Shown here piece after piece: positions 41,451 to 48,586 of a stretch of 63,904 nucleotides of DNA. The notes beneath the pieces were generated by a model that was given only the letters and a program-made list of their open reading frames with translations, did not search any database and had not been told where the DNA came from. The stretch's first letter is position 1, and every line of letters starts with the position of its first letter. The DNA comes from Herpetosiphon gulosus. Its GTDB lineage: Bacteria; Chloroflexota; Chloroflexia; Chloroflexales; Herpetosiphonaceae. Location: contig NZ_BAABRU010000022.1 of NCBI RefSeq assembly GCF_039545135.1, positions 1 through 63,904 of the forward strand, read 5' to 3'. A program made the position numbers and the translations under genes.

Positions 41451-42745
41451 TTTCGTTGCGGCGTTGGCAACAGCACCCCATGCTACGCTTTTTGCTGCTT
41501 TGGTTTGGCCAAACTGGCTCGATGATTGGCTCTAGCCTGACTGGTTTTGCCCTAGGGATTTGGGTTTATCAGCAACATGGCGTGGTTAGTGATTATGCTT
41601 GGGTATTACTAACCAATACCTTACCTGCCACATTGATCGCTCCATGGGCCGGAGCTTTGAGCGATCGGTTCAATCGGCGCACGGTAATGTTGGTAAGCGA
41701 TAGCATCGCTGGCCTGAGCACGATTGCGCTGATCATATTATTTAGCACTGGGCAGTTGGTGATCTGGCAAATTTACCTTGCCAATAGCATCAATGCCCTA
41801 GCCCGGGCTTGTCAATGGCCGGCCTACGTGGCTAGTGTGCCCCAATTAGTCGCTTCGACTCAACATAATCGAGCGAATGGCTTGATGCAACTCAGCAATG
41901 CTTTGGCCCAACTGCTGGCCCCCCTGATTGGCAGTAGTTTGCTGGCGTGGGTTGGCATGCCCTTTATTTTCAGCCTCGACCTGCTGACCTTTGGACTGGC
42001 TTTGGTGATCACGGCTAGTACCCGGTTTGCGCCGCAGCCGCAGGCACTTGAACCAACAACCCTGCCATTGTTGCAAACTGCCTTGGTCGCATGGCGTGAG
42101 TTTTTGCGCTATCCCAGCCTAGTTGCGCTGACTAGTCTGATTATTTTGAGCAATTTTAGCGCTGGCAGCATTGAGGTGTTGATCACACCACTGGTATTGG
42201 AGCTGCACTCAGTCCCGATACTTGGCATGTTGCTGACCTTTGGTGGTTTGGGAATGGTTGCAGGGAGTTTACTCGCGAGTATGTTGCGCCCGCCGCGCCG
42301 CTTAGCATGGGCGATTTTGCTGGCTGAGCTGATTGGCGCATTGGCGATGCTTTTGGCTGGTTGGCAACCAAGCATTATTGGGCTAGCAATCGCCGCAATG
42401 ATCTACTTTGGCATGTTGCCATGGGGCAGCGCCAACCATACAAGCTTAATTCAACAACAGCTCCCAAATGCCCTGCATGGGCGGATTTTTGCCTTGATTA
42501 GTGCTCTCGCATCGTTGGCTCTCACCATGGGCTTCGTGAGTGCGGGCTTTTTGGCCGACCGATTTTTTACTCCAGCCATGCAACCAAGTGGCTGGCTTAA
42601 CCCCTTCTTTGGCTGGCTATTGGGTAATCAGCCGAGCAGTGGCATTCAACTGCAATTTATGAGTTTGGGATTACTCACCTTGCTGTGGACTATCGGGGTT
42701 GCTGGATGGCACGCCCGTAAAGCGCCGTCATCAGAGCAAGCATAG
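41447..42745 (+). CDS. MFS exporter (EntS-like), probable lipopeptide efflux
   Basis: This is a 432-residue, very hydrophobic major-facilitator protein with about 12 predicted membrane spans. The loop AGALSDRFNRRTVMLVSD between spans 2 and 3 matches the MFS G-x-x-x-D-R-x-x-R-R signature. The overall pattern is that of the EntS/macrolide-efflux group often found in NRPS clusters. The ATG overlaps the stop of the terminal NRPS (ATGA), so it is translationally coupled. Export of, or self-protection from, the lipopeptide is the likely role. The substrate is inferred only from context. Confidence 0.85.
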   Translation: MISLRRWQQHPMLRFLLLWFGQTGSMIGSSLTGFALGIWVYQQHGVVSDYAWVLLTNTLPATLIAPWAGALSDRFNRRTVMLVSDSIAGLSTIALIILFSTGQLVIWQIYLANSINALARACQWPAYVASVPQLVASTQHNRANGLMQLSNALAQLLAPLIGSSLLAWVGMPFIFSLDLLTFGLALVITASTRFAPQPQALEPTTLPLLQTALVAWREFLRYPSLVALTSLIILSNFSAGSIEVLITPLVLELHSVPILGMLLTFGGLGMVAGSLLASMLRPPRRLAWAILLAELIGALAMLLAGWQPSIIGLAIAAMIYFGMLPWGSANHTSLIQQQLPNALHGRIFALISALASLALTMGFVSAGFLADRFFTPAMQPSGWLNPFFGWLLGNQPSSGIQLQFMSLGLLTLLWTIGVAGWHARKAPSSEQA

Positions 42746-42757
42746 GAGATTTTGGCG

Positions 42758-43780
42758 ATGTTAACCCACAAAACCACAAAATTAACTCGTTCACACGATG
42801 GGATTGTTCAACTGATTGGCAATACACCCTTAATTCCCTTGCGCCGGATCTTTGCTGAATATCCGATTCAACTCTTTGCCAAACTGGAGATGTTTAATCC
42901 AGGTGGCAGCGTTAAAGATCGGGTAGCACGTTCGATTATTACCAAAGCGCTTGCTGCAGGCCAGATCGACCAAGCCACCACAATTATCGAATCGAGTTCG
43001 GGCAATTTAGGCATTGGGCTGGCACAAGTTTGTCGCTATTTTGGGTTACGCTTTATTTGTATTGTTGATTCACGTACAACTAACCAAAATATTCAAATTT
43101 TACGCGCTTATGGAGCTGAGGTTGAAATTATTACCCAACCTGATCCTGATTTACTGACGGCGCGGATTAAACGTGTGCATGCCTTGCAAGCCAGCATTCC
43201 CAACAGCTTTTGGTGTAATCAATATGCAAATTTACATAATCCGATGGCGCATTATGCCACGATGAGCGAAATTCTGACAAGTTTGCCGAATGCTCCCGAT
43301 TATCTGTTTTGTGCAACCAGCAGCTGTGGCACATTGCGCGGTTGTGCTGAATATATTCGCGATCAAGGTTTAGCAACCAAAGTCATTGCGGTTGATGCGC
43401 TGGGCAGTGTAATTTTTGGTGGTCAGCCCGGCCAGCGCTTGATTCCTGGTCATGGTGCATCACGGATTCCCGAGTTGTTCCAGCCCGATCTAGCAACTGG
43501 GGTTGTGTATGTTTCCGATGCCGATTGTGTGGCTGGCTGCCATAGCCTGCTCGACCAAGAGGCGATTTTTGCTGGAGGCTCGTCGGGTGGCGTAATTCGC
43601 GCAATCGCCCAGATGTTGCCTAGCCTGCCAGCCAATGCCACCTGTGTGGCGATTTTGTGCGATCGCGGTGAGCGCTATCTCGATACAGTCTTCAACCACG
43701 CCTGGATCGATCAACATCTGCCAAGCCTGTTGATTAATCAACCGCAACCGATCATCGAACGTGAAAATGTTGTCGGCTAA
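42758..43780 (+). CDS. sbnA: SbnA-like PLP enzyme of 2,3-diaminopropionate synthesis
   Basis: This 340-residue protein belongs to the cysteine-synthase/PLP fold type II family. KLEMFNPGGSVKDRVA contains the PLP lysine, ESSSGNLGIGLA is the substrate loop, and GGSSGG near residue 270 binds the PLP phosphate. In SbnA the enzyme joins O-phosphoserine and glutamate to N-(1-amino-1-carboxyethyl)-glutamate. Cysteine synthases are an alternative, but the ESSSGN loop and the SbnB-like gene directly downstream favour the Dap route. The ATG at 42758, 9 bp after AGGAG, is preferred to the upstream TTG. It should supply L-Dap to the assembly line. Confidence 0.85.
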   Translation: MLTHKTTKLTRSHDGIVQLIGNTPLIPLRRIFAEYPIQLFAKLEMFNPGGSVKDRVARSIITKALAAGQIDQATTIIESSSGNLGIGLAQVCRYFGLRFICIVDSRTTNQNIQILRAYGAEVEIITQPDPDLLTARIKRVHALQASIPNSFWCNQYANLHNPMAHYATMSEILTSLPNAPDYLFCATSSCGTLRGCAEYIRDQGLATKVIAVDALGSVIFGGQPGQRLIPGHGASRIPELFQPDLATGVVYVSDADCVAGCHSLLDQEAIFAGGSSGGVIRAIAQMLPSLPANATCVAILCDRGERYLDTVFNHAWIDQHLPSLLINQPQPIIERENVVG

Positions 43781-43810
43781 GCTGCCGTTGTGAGGAATAC
43801 GAGGAATACA

Positions 43811-44809
43811 ATGCAACAATCATTAACCCTACTCAAAGGCCATGAAGTTGGGCGAATTCTCGATGGCGCTGAATTGGCGCTGATTGATTTGGTTCAAACA
43901 GCCTACGAGGCACATCAGGCAGGATTAAGTGCCTTGCCGCATTCAAGCTTTTTACGCTTCCCGAATGATCCATTAAATCGAATTATTGCGCTGCCAGCCT
44001 ACCTTGGTGGTGCGCAACCAAGTGCTGGGATCAAATGGATCGCTTCGTTTCCTGGCAACCTGAGCTATGGTATTCAACGTGCCAATGCCACGATTACCCT
44101 GAATGATCCGCAAACTGGCTTGCCAATTGCTTTTATGGAAGGAGCGCAAATTAGTGCCAAGCGCACGGCTGCTAGTGCGGCTTTGGCCGCAAAATATCTG
44201 CATTCTAATCCCCAAGAAACGCGGGTAGGCTTGGTTGGCTGTGGCGTGATCAATCATGAAACCTTGCGATTTTTGCGAGCAGTGTTTCCAAGCATTCGTG
44301 AGGTGGTGATATTTGATACCCAGCCAGCCCATGCTGAGCATTTTCAGGCGGCCTGTAGCGATCAATTTGGGCTGAATGTGCAGGTTGCGGAAACGATCGA
44401 GGCTGTGTTGCGCCGCACCAGCTTAATCGCTTTGGCTACTACCGCAATTAACCCGCATATTGATGATTTGAGCATGTGTGCTGCTGGCACAACCATTTTG
44501 CATACATCGCTGCGCGATCTCAACCCACGCTTAATTGAGTTTTGTGATAATGTGGTTGATGATCGTGAGCATGTATTGCGAGCCAATACCTCGCTCGATT
44601 TGGCCCAACAAGCCTTGGGGCATCACAATTTTGTGCGTTGCAATCTGGCCGAAATTACCAATGGCCAAGTTGCGGCCCGCCCAAACCCTGAACAAACGAC
44701 GATCTTCAGCCCGTTTGGCCTAGGCGTGCTCGATTTAGCATTGGCGCAGTGGGTTTTGGGGCAAGCGCAGGAGCGCAATATTGGCTTAACTCTCAACGAT
44801 TTCTGCTAA
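43811..44809 (+). CDS. sbnB: SbnB-like dehydrogenase of 2,3-diaminopropionate synthesis
   Basis: This is a 332-residue member of the ornithine cyclodeaminase/mu-crystallin family. FMEGAQISAKRTAASAALA is the substrate and cofactor segment, and VGLVGCGVINHETLRFL forms the Rossmann nucleotide loop. In SbnB this fold oxidatively hydrolyses the SbnA product to L-2,3-diaminopropionate and 2-oxoglutarate. It lies 30 bp after sbnA and ends the operon. The ATG at 43811, 6 bp after GAGG, is better than the GTG at 43790. Ornithine cyclodeaminase is a possible alternative, but the sbnA pairing argues against it. Confidence 0.85.
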   Translation: MQQSLTLLKGHEVGRILDGAELALIDLVQTAYEAHQAGLSALPHSSFLRFPNDPLNRIIALPAYLGGAQPSAGIKWIASFPGNLSYGIQRANATITLNDPQTGLPIAFMEGAQISAKRTAASAALAAKYLHSNPQETRVGLVGCGVINHETLRFLRAVFPSIREVVIFDTQPAHAEHFQAACSDQFGLNVQVAETIEAVLRRTSLIALATTAINPHIDDLSMCAAGTTILHTSLRDLNPRLIEFCDNVVDDREHVLRANTSLDLAQQALGHHNFVRCNLAEITNGQVAARPNPEQTTIFSPFGLGVLDLALAQWVLGQAQERNIGLTLNDFC

Positions 44810-44822
44810 GTTGGTCGATTTA

Positions 44823-44851
44823 GCCAAGCTCAGGGTTTGCTTGAGCTTGGC
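44823..44851. terminator. Hairpin between convergent genes
   Basis: GCCAAGCTCA (44823-44832) pairs perfectly with TGAGCTTGGC (44842-44851) across a 9-nt loop. It lies in the 47-bp gap between the convergent sbnB-like and regulator genes, so it probably ends transcription from both sides. T-tracts are weak on both strands. Confidence 0.65.
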
Positions 44852-44856
44852 GGTTT

Positions 44857-47331
44857 CTATTGGTTGAGTGCAAGCTGGGCTAAATCGTTGAGCCAGTAGG
44901 GGTTGGCAAGTTGCTGATAAATTGCCGCACAAGCCTGCCAATGTTGCTCGGTTTGACTGGGTTTGGCCAGTTGCTGATAGACTTGGGCCAGCAATTGGTG
45001 AGCATGGGCAATTCCGGTCTGATGTTCAAGTAGGGTTGCCAGCCGCAAACTTTCATAGCCATGGTAACTGGCTTGGTGGTATTGCGCCTGCTGCAAGGCC
45101 AACTTGGCCTGCTCAAGGTAAATTCGCGATAAATGGGCAGTAGCCTGCTGCTCTTGAGCAATTTCCTCGGCTTCTTCAAAGCAGGTTTGGGCATGGCTAA
45201 ATGCTTGGCGTTGCATGGCGCATTTGCCCTCAAGCAGGGCAGTACGGGCACTAACCAACTTATAATTGCTGGCTTCAACGATTGTTTTAATCTGCTCCAA
45301 CAATTGTTCAGCTAAACTAAGATTCGCTTGGAGCAAGGCTAACTCAGCCCAATCATTTAAAACCATCACTTGACCATGGGCCGATTCAAGCGTTTGCCAA
45401 ATGGCCAAGCTTTGTTGCAGATAGGCTAGGGCTTGCGCATAGTGGCCTTGATCGAGCGCTAAATTGCCCAAACCCCAAAGCGAATAGGCTTCGCCTGGCT
45501 GCAAACCAAGCGTGCGCCAACTTGCAAGGCTGGCATGCAAATCAGCTTCTGCTTGAAGTAGCTCACCCTTATTCTTTTTAACTAAGCCTAAATTATAGAG
45601 AATTCGGGCATGTTTAAAGGATGTCTGGCCGCCAATCAGTTCGAGCACCCGCTCAAAGAAGTGTTGAGCTTGGTTAATATTGCCCTGATGGTAGCATAAA
45701 AAGCCTAGAGCGTTATAGGCATCGGCGAGGATCGCTGGGCTAAGCGCAACTGTTTGTTGTTCGATGATCCCCAAAATCTGCTGCAACCAGCCAATCCCCT
45801 CACGCTGATAACCATGGATATGCAAGAAATCGATCAATGTCGCAATCAGCGTAATCGCATTTTCGAGATCATATGGCTCCTCAAGACACCAGGTAATCAC
45901 CGTATGAAAATTGTAATATTCAGCCGCGATCTCCTGAAAAAGGCTATTCGTGCGTGAGTTGAGCATCTTTTGGTAGATTGTTTCGGCAATATTTAGATAA
46001 TAGGTTGCAAAACTTGCCCGTAGGCGCTGAATCGTTGCTGGATCGGCAAGCTGCTCAAGCACATATTCGCGCAAGACCCGCAACATGCCAAAGCGTGGCT
46101 CATCAGTTTGCTGTTGCTGAATCCAAATCAGGCTTTTGTCGAACAAATTGGTTAAGCCATCGAAAATTGACCATGGCCATGGGCTATAGCAATCAGCCAG
46201 TGCTTCAAGGCTCAGGAGGGTACAGCTCTCGGGAGCTAATGCCAGCGCCACCAACAGAAATTGCTCGGCACTATCAAGCAGATCGATACTCCATTGAATC
46301 GCATTGCGCAGGGTTTGTTGGCGGTTGGGCAAATCGCGTGAGCCTTGGGTCAGCACGTTCAGTTGATTATTCAGTCGATGTACCAACATTTGTGGACTGA
46401 GCATGGCACTGCGAGCAGCAATTAATTCGATGCTGAGCGGCAAACCCTCAAGCTGCATGCAAATCGTGCTAATCGCCCGCGCATTCGATTCATTCAACTC
46501 GGCTTGGGGATTAATCGCCCGACTACGCTCTAAAAAAAGCGCAATCGCCGGAATTTGGGCCAACTGCGCCAGATCAAGCTGCATGCCACGAACTGGAACT
46601 GTCAGCGGACGCAACGGAAACCGCTGTTCCCAACGCAAATGCAAAACTTCGCGACTGGTTGCAAGAATTGAGAGCGTAGGGCAATAGCTCAAAAGTTGGT
46701 TAACAAACTGGCTTAAATCAATAATATGCTCACAATTATCGAGAATCAGCAGCAGATGCCGATTTTTAAGCCAGTTAAAAATATTCTCTTCAATCGATTG
46801 ATTGGGATTTTCGTGAATGCCCAGTACCCGTGTAATTAACGACGGGACAAGGTTGGCATTGGCGATTGGATCGAGGCTAATCCAAAAAACGCCATCGCTA
46901 AAATAGCTCAGCAAGCGTTGGGCAATCGCTTGAGCCAAGCGCGTTTTGCCAACTCCAGGCGAGCCGACAATGGTTACTAAACGCGCTTTTTGGGCTTGAA
47001 ATTGGACACAAATTGATTCAATCGCCGAATCGCGGCCAATGATTGAACTAAATGGAGGTAGTAAGTTTGATGGAGCTGGCTCAGGCGGCGATCCGCCATC
47101 AGTTGGGCTAGGCGATTGCCCAGTCCAAGCTGCATCAACAAAGGCCCGATTGGCCTCTACTTGGCAAAATTTGGCAATCCGCGCCGCAATCTGGCGTGAG
47201 GGCCGCCGTTCATTCGACTCGATTTTGCGAATCGTAATTGTTGAACAGCCTACCAACTCGGCTAAATATTCTTGGGTAAAATTAAGCTCTTTACGACGGT
47301 GTTTAAGCCAGTAACCAAAGCTTTCACTCAT
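44857..47331 (-). CDS. XRE HTH - NB-ARC (STAND) ATPase - TPR regulator, second copy
   Basis: This 824-residue protein is built like the regulator at 2221-4716. It has an XRE helix-turn-helix at residues ~5-60 (FTQEYLAELVGCSTITIRKIE), Walker A GSPGVGKT near residue 123, a Walker B-like LLLILDNCEH near 195, and a long series of TPR-like helical repeats from ~450 to the C-terminus. A short Pro/Ser-rich linker separates HTH and ATPase. It lies only 34 bp downstream of a 66-residue double-glycine-leader peptide and appears to share its promoter. It converges on the lipopeptide operon. It may regulate either locus. The repeat region could bind a peptide or a product (inference). Confidence 0.88.
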   Translation of the reverse strand: MSESFGYWLKHRRKELNFTQEYLAELVGCSTITIRKIESNERRPSRQIAARIAKFCQVEANRAFVDAAWTGQSPSPTDGGSPPEPAPSNLLPPFSSIIGRDSAIESICVQFQAQKARLVTIVGSPGVGKTRLAQAIAQRLLSYFSDGVFWISLDPIANANLVPSLITRVLGIHENPNQSIEENIFNWLKNRHLLLILDNCEHIIDLSQFVNQLLSYCPTLSILATSREVLHLRWEQRFPLRPLTVPVRGMQLDLAQLAQIPAIALFLERSRAINPQAELNESNARAISTICMQLEGLPLSIELIAARSAMLSPQMLVHRLNNQLNVLTQGSRDLPNRQQTLRNAIQWSIDLLDSAEQFLLVALALAPESCTLLSLEALADCYSPWPWSIFDGLTNLFDKSLIWIQQQQTDEPRFGMLRVLREYVLEQLADPATIQRLRASFATYYLNIAETIYQKMLNSRTNSLFQEIAAEYYNFHTVITWCLEEPYDLENAITLIATLIDFLHIHGYQREGIGWLQQILGIIEQQTVALSPAILADAYNALGFLCYHQGNINQAQHFFERVLELIGGQTSFKHARILYNLGLVKKNKGELLQAEADLHASLASWRTLGLQPGEAYSLWGLGNLALDQGHYAQALAYLQQSLAIWQTLESAHGQVMVLNDWAELALLQANLSLAEQLLEQIKTIVEASNYKLVSARTALLEGKCAMQRQAFSHAQTCFEEAEEIAQEQQATAHLSRIYLEQAKLALQQAQYHQASYHGYESLRLATLLEHQTGIAHAHQLLAQVYQQLAKPSQTEQHWQACAAIYQQLANPYWLNDLAQLALNQ

Positions 47332-47365
47332 ATATCGTGCCTAGGTGTGATGGGTTATTCGCTAG

Positions 47366-47566
47366 CTATTTGGTATCGAGCTGGATCTCACAACACTCTC
47401 CACCCATCATCGTAATACAGCCAGGCGAGCGTTTGCCGGCATAGGCTGTTCCGCCAACACACAGTTCGAGATCATCATCGCTTAGTTCAGAGGTTCCAAC
47501 TGGGTTATGCTCCAACAACTGCGCTAAGAGGGCTGCTTGCTCGTCATGGTTTGATAGCACTGTCAT
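47366..47566 (-). CDS. Divergent double-glycine-leader precursor peptide
   Basis: This 66-residue peptide has a leader rich in acidic and Leu residues (LSNHDEQAALLAQLLEH, then ELSDDDLELCVGG). It has a GG processing site at residues 38-39 and a 27-residue core containing GCITMMGGECCE. The leader end matches the ELSDEELE-x-V-x-x-G pattern of the five precursors upstream, so it is probably cut by the same C39 exporter and possibly modified by the same LanM. Core Thr and Cys residues allow lanthionine rings. The ATG at 47566 has GGAG 6 bp upstream; a TTG at 47578 is less likely. It has its own promoter and is followed directly by a STAND regulator. Confidence 0.75.
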   Translation of the reverse strand: MTVLSNHDEQAALLAQLLEHNPVGTSELSDDDLELCVGGTAYAGKRSPGCITMMGGECCEIQLDTK

Positions 47567-47645
47567 GGGGTACTCCAAATTAACAGAATGTTGCTAGCTA
47601 TCCATACAAGTGGTGGAATGTAGGCTGAAATGTGGAATGCCACCA

Positions 47646-47684
47646 ACTGTACGGCACACGCTTCGTTTTGTCAAAATCTTGACA
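47646..47684 (-). promoter_or_regulatory. Promoter with overlapping palindromic operator
   Basis: Read on the minus strand, TTGACA (47669-47674) and TACAGT (47646-47651) are 17 bp apart, a good housekeeping-type promoter. The -35 box is one half of a perfect palindrome, TGTCAAAATCTTGACA (47669-47684). It directs transcription of the divergent precursor and, 34 bp after it, the second STAND regulator. The position of the palindrome over the -35 suggests repression or autoregulation. Confidence 0.6.
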
Positions 47685-47704
47685 TCGATTAGACAAAAGC
47701 TGAA

Positions 47705-48586
47705 TCAATCGGCTGCAGGGGCCAGCAGTTTGCTGGTCCCCCAGGTTGAACGTAAGGAAACCAGATAGTCAGCGAAGTGACGATCAAGAAAATTGCGCAT
47801 CATGGCGCTGTCATGGCGAATCGCGGCTATGCCCCATTGTTCGGCGCGGGTGGCTTGTTGGCGCAGGGCGGTTGTCAGCAAAGCCAAGGCAATGCCCGTT
47901 TGGCGCAGATCAGGGTGGACATAGAATTGAGTATAGACGCGGGTTTGGGCATCGATTAAGTGGGTCATAACCCAGCCCAAAATCTGTTGCTCCTGACAAA
48001 ATACAAAACTATGCGCAGGATCAAACGGCTGCTCAAGCTGAAATGGCGATAAGCCCGGGGGAAACCAGTTGGCAGTTTGTTGGTTTGCTAGCCAATTTAA
48101 TCCTGCTTGATCGGCATCTTGCCATGCTACAATGCTGCTGTCCTTGGGCAAGCGATATTTACGCTGGACCCAGCCAGCCTGCGCCATACGCACCACATCA
48201 AGTTTGAAGATCAGCATGCGAGCCTCGGGCGCTGGCCATTGTTGCTGGTTAAGCAAGCCAAGTATCGGCGCTGGCTGATCGGTTTGGCTATAAATCAGGT
48301 GCACTTGGGCGCAGGCCTGTTGGCTGAGGTTGGTTTCCAAGGCACTCAGTAATTGCCGCCCAATGCCTTGGCGACGATAGGCTGGCGCAACAAATAGCGA
48401 AAGCACGTCGGCTGAACGCTGCTGGTGGTTGGCCAAGGCTAAACCAATTGCCTGTTGTTGCAGATTGTAGGCTCCAATTGCCACAATCTGCGGCTGCGGC
48501 TGCACCAGCAAATCGCGATAGCGTGGATAGGTCAGCGGCAAAAATTCAGCCAAATCGGCTTGGGAAATTGGACTAATCCGAATCAT
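47705..48586 (-). CDS. Tandem GNAT acyltransferase of the lanthipeptide locus
   Basis: This 293-residue protein has two GNAT-type domains. The N-terminal one carries FVAPAYRRQGIGRQLLSALE, a canonical R-x-x-G-x-G/A acetyl-CoA loop. The C-terminal one has FYVHPDLRQTGIALALLTTA, a degenerate version. The start overlaps the lanM stop by 14 bp, so translation is coupled and a role in the same pathway is likely. It could N-acylate the mature peptide (its Lys-rich KEKK segment or its N-terminus) or give self-immunity. The substrate cannot be read from the sequence. Confidence 0.82.
   Translation of the reverse strand: MIRISPISQADLAEFLPLTYPRYRDLLVQPQPQIVAIGAYNLQQQAIGLALANHQQRSADVLSLFVAPAYRRQGIGRQLLSALETNLSQQACAQVHLIYSQTDQPAPILGLLNQQQWPAPEARMLIFKLDVVRMAQAGWVQRKYRLPKDSSIVAWQDADQAGLNWLANQQTANWFPPGLSPFQLEQPFDPAHSFVFCQEQQILGWVMTHLIDAQTRVYTQFYVHPDLRQTGIALALLTTALRQQATRAEQWGIAAIRHDSAMMRNFLDRHFADYLVSLRSTWGTSKLLAPAAD

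Noticed and set aside
42758-43780. Cysteine synthase
   Set aside because: Same fold, but the loop sequence and the directly following SbnB-like gene in an NRPS operon fit Dap synthesis better.
43811-44809. Ornithine cyclodeaminase supplying proline
   Set aside because: None of the A-domain codes matches proline, and pairing with an SbnA-like gene points to the SbnB reaction.
5047-44809. The known siphonazole or auriculamide clusters of Herpetosiphon
   Set aside because: As I remember those products, they would not need a FAAL, aminotransferase and six-residue NRPS; this could not be searched.
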